NCBI RefSeq assembly: GCF_003112735.1
Contig: NZ_BFBR01000001.1
Location: 62,001 to 126,000, forward strand
Length of the DNA: 64,000 nucleotides
Source of the DNA: Candidatus Phycosocius bacilliformis
Lineage (GTDB): Bacteria > Pseudomonadota > Alphaproteobacteria > Caulobacterales > Aquidulcibacteraceae
Reading direction: 5' to 3'
Shown here: piece after piece, positions 12,791 through 20,901 of the stretch
How positions within the stretch are numbered: the stretch's first letter is position 1
Layout of the letters: each line of letters starts with the position of its first letter
Notes under the pieces: model-generated
The model's input: the letters and a program-made list of their open reading frames with translations, nothing else
What the model was told of the DNA's origin: nothing
The model's database searches: none
Program-made: the position numbers and the translations under genes

Positions 12791-14358
12791 TGGCGGCCCA
12801 AGTCGGTTGGTTCACGCGCGCGCTTGCGCATATCTCACCTGAGGCTGCTTCAAGACGTCTGCAAGCTCATGCGCGCTTCAATCAGATGGCGCGGTCTTAT
12901 GCGGCGGCAAAGCCCAAGGCTGGGATCAATGGCCAGCGCGCCAACTCGGCCAGTGCCAACAAAGAAATTCATGCCGATCTGGCAAAAGTGCGCAACGAAG
13001 CCCGCCGTCTTGTCCGCGACAACCCGTGGGCAGCATCAGCAGTCGAAAAATCGGCCGCGCATCTGGTTGGTACGGGCATTATGGCCCGCGCCCGAGCCCC
13101 GCTTGTCGTGGATGGCCGTGTGCTCGATGCGTCGGAGCGCGAGCGAATCCAAACGATTTGCAATGATGCTTTCGCGCGCTTTGCCGACACCTGCGATCCC
13201 ATCACCGGGGGTGATTGGTATGGGTTGCAAAACTTGGCAGCGCGCGCCTTCCGTGAGTCTGGCGAAGCCTTACTCAAGTGGGGTCCACGCGGCAATGTGC
13301 CGTTTGGCACGGTTGAGGTTCTTGAAGGCGATTATCTCGATAATGCGGTCTCGAGCATGTTGAGCTCAAAGCCCACGCAAGTCGAGGAAGGCAATCTTGC
13401 CGTGTCGGGTGTTGAGTTTTCCCCTGGAGTGGGCCGGGTCGCCTATCATTTGTTTGATCATCATCCCGGCGATCTGGTTGTCGGCCTTCGGCAAAGCACC
13501 CGCATTTCAGCCAGCCAGATCAACCACATTTATCAACCCCTGCGTCCAGGTCAGGTCCGGGGCATGTCGGCTTTTGCACCCGTGGCCATGAAACTGGGTC
13601 TTCTGGGTGACCTCTCAGAATCCGGGGCTCAAGCTGCCTTGATGCAGTCCTTGGTCGGCATGGTCGTCAAAGTGGATGGCAATGACGATCCTTCCGCCCG
13701 CCCATTGGGGCCTGAAGAGGGTGATGGCCAAGACCGCAATGTCAGCCTGTCGCCCGGCTTTGTGTGGACCGGAAACCCCGGTGAAAGCATAGAGCCGTTC
13801 ACGCCCGGTGGCCTCGGGGTGCAGCTCATCCAGCAAATGGAGTTTGAGTTGACTGCCGTTGCGGCTGGGTTTGGCGTCCCGCGCCACGTGCTTACGGGGG
13901 ATGTGTCAAAGGCAAACTACTCCAGTTTGCGGGCCTCCAAGCTGGATTATGACGCCTTGCTGGGCGTCTGGCAGTGGCTTGTGTTGATTCCCCGGATGAT
14001 CCGCCCCGCTTGGCAAAAGCAGATGCAAATTGCTTCTTTGCAGCTGCGCGGCTCGGATGCGCGCTTGGCTGCAATCGTGGCTGATTGTGCGGCGGTCTAC
14101 AATCCGCCCCGGTCGCCAAATGTCGACCCGCTTAAGGATGTCGCCGCTGAAGTTTCAGAAATCCGCGCTGGTCTGACGTCATACTCTGACGCTTTGGGCA
14201 GCCGGGGCACGACGTTGGAAGACCAGGTCGACGAGATCAAGCGGGCTCAACAAGCCCTCGATCAGGCCGGTATCGTTCTCGACACAGATCCACGCCGCAC
14301 GGCTGGATCGGGTGGCTTGCAGCCATCGGAAATCCTTCAGATCCCACAAGGGGGCTAA
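12790..14358 (+). CDS. Portal protein, lambda (gpB) family
   Basis: A 522-residue protein with the lambda-portal pattern: an N-terminal helical part, 'ARRLVRDNPWAASAVEK', 'FRESGEALLKW', 'QINHIYQPLRPGQVRGMSAFAPV', and the conserved 'NYSSLRASKLDYD' segment near residue 377. It forms the dodecameric DNA gate of the capsid. Its start overlaps the gpW-like stop by one base. The C-terminus is a basic and Gln-rich tail. Confidence 0.92.
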   Translation: MAAQVGWFTRALAHISPEAASRRLQAHARFNQMARSYAAAKPKAGINGQRANSASANKEIHADLAKVRNEARRLVRDNPWAASAVEKSAAHLVGTGIMARARAPLVVDGRVLDASERERIQTICNDAFARFADTCDPITGGDWYGLQNLAARAFRESGEALLKWGPRGNVPFGTVEVLEGDYLDNAVSSMLSSKPTQVEEGNLAVSGVEFSPGVGRVAYHLFDHHPGDLVVGLRQSTRISASQINHIYQPLRPGQVRGMSAFAPVAMKLGLLGDLSESGAQAALMQSLVGMVVKVDGNDDPSARPLGPEEGDGQDRNVSLSPGFVWTGNPGESIEPFTPGGLGVQLIQQMEFELTAVAAGFGVPRHVLTGDVSKANYSSLRASKLDYDALLGVWQWLVLIPRMIRPAWQKQMQIASLQLRGSDARLAAIVADCAAVYNPPRSPNVDPLKDVAAEVSEIRAGLTSYSDALGSRGTTLEDQVDEIKRAQQALDQAGIVLDTDPRRTAGSGGLQPSEILQIPQGG

Positions 14359-14359
14359 T

Positions 14360-14932
14360 GTGCACAACATGACCTTTTCGCCTGCTGCCGATTGGCAGCG
14401 GAACGCCCAGCCGCGTCCATTCGCTCTTGGTGCGCGGGTTCGCTACCTCGATGACATGGTGGCTCCAGCTGCCGAAGGTGTCTTGATGACGTTTGAGGCG
14501 GCAGCCGCCTCGCCTTTCCCTGTGCTGCGGCACACGTGGGAGGGCTCGTACTGGGAAATCCTCGACATCAGCGCAGAAGCCATTGACCTGTCGCGGGTCA
14601 CCAATGGCGTTTGCCCGCTTCTGTCCAATCACAGCCGTTGGTCTGTTCTGGAATCCCATCTGGGTCTGGTCGACCAAGCCCGGATCGAGGGGGCTGAGCT
14701 GATTGTGTCCGGTCGCTTCGATACCGGGCCAATGGGGGCCGACATGGCCCGCCGCGTCAATGGTGAACGCACCTTGCGCGCGGTTTCAATCGGTTACGAG
14801 CCGCTTGAAGCCGTGGCTGAAGACCAGCTTGTCGACGGTTATCCCGTCGTCCGCATCACCCGCTGGGTTCTGCAAGAAGTCAGTTTCGTGCTGGTCCCCG
14901 CCGATCCAACCGCATTCTCGCGCTGCGAGTAA
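14360..14932 (+). CDS. Prohead maturation protease
   Basis: A 190-residue protein with HK97-type (S78) protease features: a His in 'VLESHLGLVDQARIEG' and the nucleophile Ser in 'LRAVSIGYEPLEAV', with downstream 'RITRWVLQEVSFVLVPADP'. It should cleave the N-terminal extension of the capsid protein encoded next. GTG at 14360 was chosen because GGGGG ends five bases before it; ATG at 14369 is possible and an ATG at 14359 is out of frame. Confidence 0.78.
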   Translation: MHNMTFSPAADWQRNAQPRPFALGARVRYLDDMVAPAAEGVLMTFEAAAASPFPVLRHTWEGSYWEILDISAEAIDLSRVTNGVCPLLSNHSRWSVLESHLGLVDQARIEGAELIVSGRFDTGPMGADMARRVNGERTLRAVSIGYEPLEAVAEDQLVDGYPVVRITRWVLQEVSFVLVPADPTAFSRCE

Positions 14933-14994
14933 CTCAAAGGGCTCGCCAGCCCTCGCAATCCCGCAAACCTTGGCGAAACGGAGGTCAATCGACC

Positions 14995-16638
14995 ATGAAA
15001 AGAACGTCTATCTTGTCGTCCGGTGCTGTGGCGCTGGCGGCTGTCCCCTTGCTGCGTCAGGCCAATCAGGCTGATGCCGCATCTGCGCCCGCGCCTGCGA
15101 CCAATCTGGCCCACATGCCATTGGCGGTTCGTCAAGCACTGGCCAGTCAGAACCGTGAGGCGGGGTCACCTGCCCCAACCCCAGCACAATCTGTGCAGCC
15201 TGCCCCTCTGCAAACCCGCAACGACCCTGCTGGTGCAGGCGGCGATGCAGGTGGTTCGGCTGATCCAGCACCTGCTACCGGCACCCCAACCACGGTTCAG
15301 GGTGCCTCGGGTTCGGTGGAAGCTGGTGCCGACGGCGGCTTGAATGTCAATCTGGTGCTGGAGCTGCGCAGCTTGGCTGAGCGGCTGGGCGTTGCGCCAG
15401 AGGCTGAGCGTGTCATGCGCCAAGCCAATGTCACCGCTGATCAGGTTCGCGCCTCGATCCTCAATGCAGTTGCGTCAGTCCAGCGCCAAGCCCCTGCGGG
15501 CACTTCGGCCCGCGTGATCACGGATGAGCGCGACACCTTCCGCTCGCGGGCAATCGACGGTCTGATCCTGCGCGCCACGCCAAATCTGGCCAACAATCGC
15601 ACTGAGCAACAGCTGGCGGCCGCCCGAGAGTTCCGCGGCATGTCGTTCGAACGACTGGCTGAAGAGTGCCTGAAGCAAGCAGGTCGTCAGACCCGAGGCA
15701 TGGTCCGCGCAGAGCTAATCCGTTCGGCCTTGTCCACCAGCGACTTCCCCAATCTTCTGGGCGGTGCGCTAAGCCGGACCTTGCGTGAGCTCTATGAGTT
15801 TATGCCTGCTGTCTATCGCCAGGTTGCCCAGAAGCGCACCGTGGCAGATTTCCGCACTCAAACCGTGATCGGTCTGTCCGGACTCGGTGAAATGCGGGTG
15901 GTGCCACAAGGTGCCGAGCCGAAGCGCAAGGACATGGTCGAGCTGCCAGAAACCTATGCTGTTCAAAAGTATGAGGAAATCATTCCGATCACTTATGAGG
16001 CTTTGGTCAATGACGATCTGGGTGCGTTCCAGTCAGTGTCGCCTCTGGTGGCCTCGATGGCCTTGGCAACTGAACGTCGGGTGTTCTTCAGCCTGTTCAC
16101 CCCAACCGGTCCAACCATGGCCGATGGTGTAAGCCTGTTCAACGCCGCACACCGTAACCTCATCACCACAAGCCCAGGCGCGCCAACCGTGACCCGCCTT
16201 GGCGCGGTTCGTCAGGCGCTGCGCTTGCAGACCGATGCGGCGCAGAACGTATCGGGCGGCAATCGCCTCAATCTGCCGTTCGCCTTCGTGCTGGCACCAA
16301 CCACGCACGAAACCACTTTGGATCAGCTGTTTGCGGGGACCATTACCGGCCTGCAAGCCGATGGTGCTGCCATCGCGCGCAACGATCTGTTGCTGGGCAA
16401 CCTCAAGAGCGTCGTGCCAATCATCGATCCAATGCTGGACGACAACAGCGCTGTAAACTGGTTCGGTCTGGTTCCTGCTGAGTATGGTGCCTTCATCTAT
16501 TCCTATCTGGAAGGTGAAGACGGTCTAGTCACCGAAGAGCTGCCCCCAGGCCGCGTGTCGGGCATCGAGGTCAAGGCCCGCTTGGTCTTCGCAGCCGCCT
16601 GTACCGATTGGCGCGGGGCTGTCCAACAAACCGGCTAA
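14995..16638 (+). CDS. Major capsid protein, Mu gpT-like, with N-terminal scaffold region
   Basis: A 547-residue protein. Residues about 200-547 match the Mu gpT-type head subunit, for example 'FPNLLGGALSRTLRELYEFMP', 'YEEIIPITYEALVNDDLGAF', 'NAAHRN', 'VLAPTTHETTLDQLFAG' and an 'FGLVPAEYGAFIYSYLEGEDG' region. The first 180 or so residues are Ala/Pro/Gly-rich and then helical, as expected for a scaffolding domain removed by the protease. The first 30 residues look superficially like a signal peptide; this is probably coincidental for a capsid gene. Confidence 0.9.
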   Translation: MKRTSILSSGAVALAAVPLLRQANQADAASAPAPATNLAHMPLAVRQALASQNREAGSPAPTPAQSVQPAPLQTRNDPAGAGGDAGGSADPAPATGTPTTVQGASGSVEAGADGGLNVNLVLELRSLAERLGVAPEAERVMRQANVTADQVRASILNAVASVQRQAPAGTSARVITDERDTFRSRAIDGLILRATPNLANNRTEQQLAAAREFRGMSFERLAEECLKQAGRQTRGMVRAELIRSALSTSDFPNLLGGALSRTLRELYEFMPAVYRQVAQKRTVADFRTQTVIGLSGLGEMRVVPQGAEPKRKDMVELPETYAVQKYEEIIPITYEALVNDDLGAFQSVSPLVASMALATERRVFFSLFTPTGPTMADGVSLFNAAHRNLITTSPGAPTVTRLGAVRQALRLQTDAAQNVSGGNRLNLPFAFVLAPTTHETTLDQLFAGTITGLQADGAAIARNDLLLGNLKSVVPIIDPMLDDNSAVNWFGLVPAEYGAFIYSYLEGEDGLVTEELPPGRVSGIEVKARLVFAAACTDWRGAVQQTG

Positions 16639-16712
16639 TCCAGCCACTGATGGGGCTGCGGCGCAAGGGCGCAGCCCCTCTCCCTCTTTCTTCTTAAACA
16701 AGGAAAACATCC

Positions 16713-17060
16713 ATGAGAAACTATGTAGGGTCAGGCGACCGCGTCACCTTGACCGCGCCTGCAGGTGGCGTCCTGGTGGGCGTCGGCTATGTCATTGGCA
16801 CCATCTTTTGCGTTGCCGTCGATTCAGCGGCAGTCGGCCGTCAATTCAGCGGCATTCGAAACGGCATTGTGTCGCTGCCCAAGCCAACCGCGACAGCCAT
16901 CACCGAAGGTCAACGCCTGTGGTGGGACAACACCTTAAAGCGGGTTGAAACCAGCTCGCTTGCAGGGCGGTTCCTGATTGGTGCAGCTGGTGCGGCGGCG
17001 GCTGCCAACGCCACCACTGTCGAAGTCTGCCTCGACGGCATCAACGTCGTCGCAGTCTAA
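16713..17060 (+). CDS. DUF2190-type capsid decoration protein
   Basis: A 115-residue beta-rich protein beginning MRNYVGSGDRVTLTAPAGGV, with 'GVGYVIGTIFCVAVDSAA', 'GIVSLPKPTATAITEGQRLWWDN' and a C-terminal 'EVCLDGINVV'. This is the pattern of DUF2190 proteins, which follow capsid genes and are considered head decoration or cement proteins. AAGGAAAA precedes the ATG. Confidence 0.85.
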   Translation: MRNYVGSGDRVTLTAPAGGVLVGVGYVIGTIFCVAVDSAAVGRQFSGIRNGIVSLPKPTATAITEGQRLWWDNTLKRVETSSLAGRFLIGAAGAAAAANATTVEVCLDGINVVAV

Positions 17061-17079
17061 GCCTGAGGGTTCCGGCTCC

Positions 17080-17433
17080 ATGTCCCGCATGTCAAGTGCT
17101 GCTGCACGGATCTTAAAGGCCAGCATCGCCTTTGATTCGATCATGGCAACTTGGCTGCCGCAGGGCGTGGGGCCGGGCCAAGCCGTCCTGCTTCAAGTCG
17201 AAGCCGCGCCTCAAGAGGAGGCCAGCTTGATGAGTACGCCAATTCGCCATGATCGGCTGAATGCTGCGGTTCTGGCCGCCGATCTGGTTGGTGCGCTGGC
17301 TTTGCACGACCTGATCCAGATTGCCGCACCGGCTGCCTATGCTGGTTCGTGGCGGGTCGACACGGTGCCGCGCACCGTATCCGACGACGATCCTTATGGC
17401 TTGCTTGTCCGCTTTGAGGCCTGCCGCGCATGA
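17080..17433 (+). CDS. Head-tail connector protein (gpFII-like position)
   Basis: A 117-residue protein between the decoration and tail-completion genes. It has an N-terminal helix, a 'VLLQVEAAPQEEASLMSTPI' strand, a 'VLAADLVGALALHDLIQI' segment and 'YAGSWRVDTVPRTVSDDDPYGLLVRFE' at the C-terminus. The layout resembles small neck proteins such as lambda gpFII. The call rests on position and fold-like features, not on a strong motif. Confidence 0.6.
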   Translation: MSRMSSAAARILKASIAFDSIMATWLPQGVGPGQAVLLQVEAAPQEEASLMSTPIRHDRLNAAVLAADLVGALALHDLIQIAAPAAYAGSWRVDTVPRTVSDDDPYGLLVRFEACRA

Positions 17434-18101
17434 TCCGTGCCAAGCTTGATATGTCCGGATTTGAAGCGCGCCGCGATGCGCTGGCAAAAGCGCCGCTGAT
17501 TGCTTCTAAGCAAGCAATCAATGGTGGTGTGATTGCCCTCAAGGAACGCCTACGCGCCGATGTGGCCCGCGCATTTGGTAAAAGAATGGATTACACTTGG
17601 GCCAGCGAAGTTTATCCGGCTGGCAACCGACTGGCAAACAATCCAGCCGGGTTGGTTTTCTCCCGAGCACCCAAAATTGTTGAGTCCTTTGAGTATGGTG
17701 CCAACATTGAGGGTGGGAGAGCGGGTGCTTTGTACATTCCAATTCCAGGTACGCCAGCCGACAAGAAAAGAACAAAGGGAAAAAGTCTCGTTAGAGAGAT
17801 GGTGCAGCGGTATGGTGCTCCGCTTGAGTTGCCACAGAAAGATGGCACAGGTTGGCTTTTGCTTTTTCGAGCGCGTACAGCAGAAAGTGGTAAACTGATC
17901 TCGCCATTTGTTCGAACAGATCGAAACACTGGCCAGCGAGTAATGGCTAAATCGGGCGTTAAATGGCAGCCTTTCTTTGTCGTAGAGCCTAGAGTGACTT
18001 TGGCACCTCGATTGAACGCTCGTCAGATCATCTCAAATTTTGAACGCGAATGGCCGGAGATTTATGTCAAGATTCTCACGCGCGTCATGAGGGATGCCTG
18101 A
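17430..18101 (+). CDS. Tail completion/neck protein (DUF6441-like)
   Basis: A 223-residue protein overlapping the previous gene by four bases. It resembles alphaproteobacterial phage proteins of the DUF6441 type: 'ISKQAINGGVIALKERLRADV'-like start (here ASKQAINGG), a 'VFSRAPKIVESFEYGANI' segment, 'LYIPIPG' and 'FFVVEPRVTLAPRLN'. It occupies the slot of lambda gpZ. From about 17575 to the end, the DNA is clearly richer in A and T and uses different codons (AGA, AAA, GTA), so a recombination joint probably lies inside the gene. Confidence 0.62.
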   Translation: MIRAKLDMSGFEARRDALAKAPLIASKQAINGGVIALKERLRADVARAFGKRMDYTWASEVYPAGNRLANNPAGLVFSRAPKIVESFEYGANIEGGRAGALYIPIPGTPADKKRTKGKSLVREMVQRYGAPLELPQKDGTGWLLLFRARTAESGKLISPFVRTDRNTGQRVMAKSGVKWQPFFVVEPRVTLAPRLNARQIISNFEREWPEIYVKILTRVMRDA

Positions 18102-18104
18102 GTT

Positions 18105-18629
18105 ATGGCCCTGACGCCAAACGCCCTCGCGCACAAAGCCGTGTTTGATCTTCTGCTTGCTGCAGAGCTTCTGCCAAGCTCGGTTCTGCCTAAACCGTGC
18201 TTTGATGAAGACACCGCACGGCCAACTGATCTGGCCTTGTCCTTTCAGGGCTCGCGCACCGAAGCCTGGCTCAACCTGCGCCCGATGGATGGCCGGTTTC
18301 TTTTTTCAGAGCTCGGCGGGCCAATTGAGATCCGGCACATGGAAGCTGAGTGCATGATTGAGTGGGTCGTGATCGGGCGTGGCGCGGATCCCGGTCAATC
18401 GTCCAGTCCACGTCGTGACCGGTTTGAGGATGGCCTGCTTGAGATTGCTGCGGCTATCGGGCCGCCCCGTGCTTTGGCCATTCCGGGGGTAGGGACAACC
18501 TACATCCGCATGGCTGATCAACCGCTTGCTCTGGCAGCCGACAGGTCAATCCTAGCAAGCATTCCCAATGTCTCCGCCTGTTCGGTGGCGGTGACCATTC
18601 TCATGGCCGTGCCGAGCCCTATCGGCTGA
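18105..18629 (+). CDS. Minor tail protein, tail-terminator position
   Basis: A 174-residue protein following the tail-completion gene by three bases, before the tail tube: the slot of lambda gpU. It has an N-terminal helix (ALAHKAVFDLLLAAELLP), a beta-rich centre with 'ECMIEWVVIG' and a C-terminal strand 'SVAVTILMAVPSPIG'. Such alpha/beta ring proteins cap the tail tube. No diagnostic motif is seen, so the assignment is positional. Confidence 0.55.
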   Translation: MALTPNALAHKAVFDLLLAAELLPSSVLPKPCFDEDTARPTDLALSFQGSRTEAWLNLRPMDGRFLFSELGGPIEIRHMEAECMIEWVVIGRGADPGQSSSPRRDRFEDGLLEIAAAIGPPRALAIPGVGTTYIRMADQPLALAADRSILASIPNVSACSVAVTILMAVPSPIG

Positions 18630-18643
18630 TACTGGAGAGACCC

Positions 18644-19000
18644 ATGACCCGCAAAAGACAGAACGATCCCAGCAATGTCCCCGCTGATGCAGAAGCCATT
18701 GCTGCCATTGCCGCCTCTGTGGAAGAGGCCAAGCAGCTCTACGCGCTCGACGATCACCGCACAGTCTTGATCCCCATCACGACTGATCCTGACACCGGCG
18801 CCATCATTGAGCAAAAGATTGCCACTCTGCCTGCCGATAAGCTGCCAAAGGGCGCAGTGGAACTGGGTGTTCCAGCCCCGATTCAAGATGATGGGTCCAT
18901 GGTTCTCGTGTCCTCAACTGGCGGCATTGCCTATGTGCCCGCTGCCGATCTGGCCGATTACCCCGGCTTCGCGCGCGCCGTGGCCGAAATCCACTTCTAA
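18644..19000 (+). CDS. Phage structural-region hypothetical protein (118 aa)
   Basis: A 118-residue acidic protein upstream of the tail tube gene, with GGAGAG before its ATG. Its N-terminus is polar and Ala-rich. The C-terminal half is beta-like (HRTVLIPITTD, SMVLVSSTGGIAYVPAADL). Not recognised. It could be a minor virion component or assembly factor. Confidence 0.6.
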   Translation: MTRKRQNDPSNVPADAEAIAAIAASVEEAKQLYALDDHRTVLIPITTDPDTGAIIEQKIATLPADKLPKGAVELGVPAPIQDDGSMVLVSSTGGIAYVPAADLADYPGFARAVAEIHF

Positions 19001-19088
19001 GCCGCACCACATCGTCACTCTTCCTGCGGCGGTCCGGTTCTCCGGGCCGCCATTTCCATAACCCGCCCAGGTCCGAAAGGTCACTTTC

Positions 19089-20072
19089 ATGTCCCAAATT
19101 GCTGCTGCGCTTACACCTGCTTTGGCGCGCATCGTCACGATTCCAGAGGTGACCTATGGGGTCACGCCAACGACCGGCACTGGCTTTCAGCGCGCCGCTA
19201 TCCCGCCCTTCAGCTTCGGCCCAATTGATGGCATGACCGACGTCATGGAAGTGGGTGATGCGCGGGTCAACAGCCGCGATCCCACCTTCATCGGTCAGAC
19301 GCTTTTGGCCCCAGTCGGCACCTTGCCGATCCTGCTTGATCTGGAAAACATTGACTGGATGCTGCGTCTGATCCTCGGCAATCCAACTCAGGTTGCAGGC
19401 TCAGGTCCAACCGCTGGCTTGACGCAAAACTCTTATCAGAGCGGCGGGGCCGTGGGTTCGGACTCGCTGCAATACACCCTCAATGATGAGGTCCGTCGCT
19501 GCTCTGGTGTGGCATGTGACAGCTTCAGCCTGCCACTGGGCAAGGTCGATGGCATCCGGCGCTTGGACTGCTCGATGATTGCCCGCGAAGTCTTGCGCAA
19601 TCCCGGCGCCTGGACCCCTGCCAACAGCCCAACTGCGCGTCCCACGCCTTACTACGTGCCGGGCTGGGCCTCGACCATGACTGTCAATGGCACCCCTGTG
19701 CCGATTGAAGATGGCACGCTGAACTTTGCCAACAACTTTGTTCGCCGCCAAGAAACCAATGGCTCGCGCTTTACCTCCGACGCTGTCGGCGGCATCACGA
19801 CCTGCAGCGGTGAATTCCGTCTGGCGCTGCGCAATGCTGCCCAGCTCGCAGCTTTTGCCGGCAGCACCACGTCTGTGGCCTTGACGTTCCAATTCCGCCC
19901 ATCCTCGACTGATGAGCGGCGGTTGACCTTCACCCTGCCGCGCGCCTTTGTGATGGTGCCGGATCTGGAAGTCAGTGATGGTCCGGCGACAGTCACCTGC
20001 TCGTTTGACGCCAAGAGCCCGCTGACCGGCTCGGTCGGCATGCTGGCCGCCGAACTCTGGCACACGACCTAA
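19089..20072 (+). CDS. Major tail tube protein
   Basis: A 327-residue, beta-rich protein. Features typical of siphophage tail tube subunits include the early 'PEVTYGVTPTTGTGFQRA', 'LEVGDARVNSRDP'-like loops (here MEVGDARVNS), the central 'FSLPLGKVDGIRRLDCSMIA' and a C-terminal 'LTGSVGMLAAELWHT'. It should polymerise around the tape measure protein. The stop overlaps the next ATG by one base. Confidence 0.78.
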   Translation: MSQIAAALTPALARIVTIPEVTYGVTPTTGTGFQRAAIPPFSFGPIDGMTDVMEVGDARVNSRDPTFIGQTLLAPVGTLPILLDLENIDWMLRLILGNPTQVAGSGPTAGLTQNSYQSGGAVGSDSLQYTLNDEVRRCSGVACDSFSLPLGKVDGIRRLDCSMIAREVLRNPGAWTPANSPTARPTPYYVPGWASTMTVNGTPVPIEDGTLNFANNFVRRQETNGSRFTSDAVGGITTCSGEFRLALRNAAQLAAFAGSTTSVALTFQFRPSSTDERRLTFTLPRAFVMVPDLEVSDGPATVTCSFDAKSPLTGSVGMLAAELWHTT

Positions 20073-20611
20073 TGAAGTCGGTTCGCTCAATTGCCAGTGC
20101 TGCCCGTTTGCGCGCAGCGGCACTGGCGCACAGCACGACCCTCACCTTTGCTGAGGGTGGGTCGATCACGCTGCGCGGGGTTCACGTCGTGGATGAAGAG
20201 GCGGCGCGCGCGGCCCAGCACAGTGACATTGCCGACATGGACGTCGGTCAAGGTCTTTTGGCTGATTATGGTCTCATCGATCCTGTCACCTTTCCAGATG
20301 ACTTTCATGGCCTGATGGGGCTGTCCTCAATCCTCTATGCCGCACATCTGGCTGCCCGCTGTGCAACCGCGCTCTCGGGCTTTACCGACGACAAGGGTGC
20401 GCCACTCAAAGCCGACGCACGATCCCTTTTTGCCATCATGATGCAGGAACGCGACGCCGCCCGCCAGCTGACCGATTGGGCCATGTCGCCGCCTGCATTC
20501 TGGAGTGCTGAGGGAAACGCATTGGGGTCGCCCTCCAGCACTTCTGGGGGTGCGGCCCAAAGCCCGATCCCATCCGCGACGGACCTCGAACAGGTCTCGG
20601 CCAAAAGCTGA
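20072..20611 (+). CDS. Tail assembly chaperone (gpG-like)
   Basis: A 179-residue, Ala-rich helical protein between tail tube and tape measure, the position of tail assembly chaperones. The sequence contains 'GGSITLRGVHVVDEEAARAA' and a helical middle, and ends in a Ser/Gly-rich tail. Its TGA overlaps the ATG of the next gene (TGATG). No canonical slippery heptamer is seen at the junction, so the second product is probably made by reinitiation rather than by a programmed frameshift. Confidence 0.6.
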   Translation: MKSVRSIASAARLRAAALAHSTTLTFAEGGSITLRGVHVVDEEAARAAQHSDIADMDVGQGLLADYGLIDPVTFPDDFHGLMGLSSILYAAHLAARCATALSGFTDDKGAPLKADARSLFAIMMQERDAARQLTDWAMSPPAFWSAEGNALGSPSSTSGGAAQSPIPSATDLEQVSAKS

Positions 20612-20901
20612 TGTCGCTCTTGATGTCGCCGGGGCTTTGGCAAGTCGGGCTGAACGGACTCTCAGGGGTCAACTGGGGCGCCCTGATGCCAATGCTGGAC
20701 GGGGCCGATCACCTTGATCGCGCGCCGGGTTTGGTTCGGCATGCAGAGCTTCAAGTGCTTTCTGCCTACCGAAAGAAAGCCAGTGTTGAGCGCGAGTCCG
20801 CTGCCCAGATTGCGCAGATCCGCAAGGCCGATCCCAAAGCCGCAAACATTCAAAACTACGATCTGATTGATCCTGCCACTGAGGTCTTTCTGAATGGCTA
20901 A
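20611..20901 (+). CDS. Second tail-chaperone-position protein (DUF1799-like)
   Basis: A 96-residue protein coupled to the preceding gene through TGATG and overlapping the tape measure start by eight bases. It starts MSLLMSPGLWQVGLNGLSGV and is helical after that, with a charged segment near residues 50-75. Its place matches the gpT part of lambda gpGT or the DUF1799 proteins of other phages. Function is inferred from order. Confidence 0.55.
   Translation: MSLLMSPGLWQVGLNGLSGVNWGALMPMLDGADHLDRAPGLVRHAELQVLSAYRKKASVERESAAQIAQIRKADPKAANIQNYDLIDPATEVFLNG

Noticed and set aside
14995-15090. Signal peptide on the capsid protein
   Set aside because: The hydrophobic Ala-rich start resembles one, but the protein is a Mu gpT-type head subunit assembled in the cytoplasm with a cleavable scaffold region.
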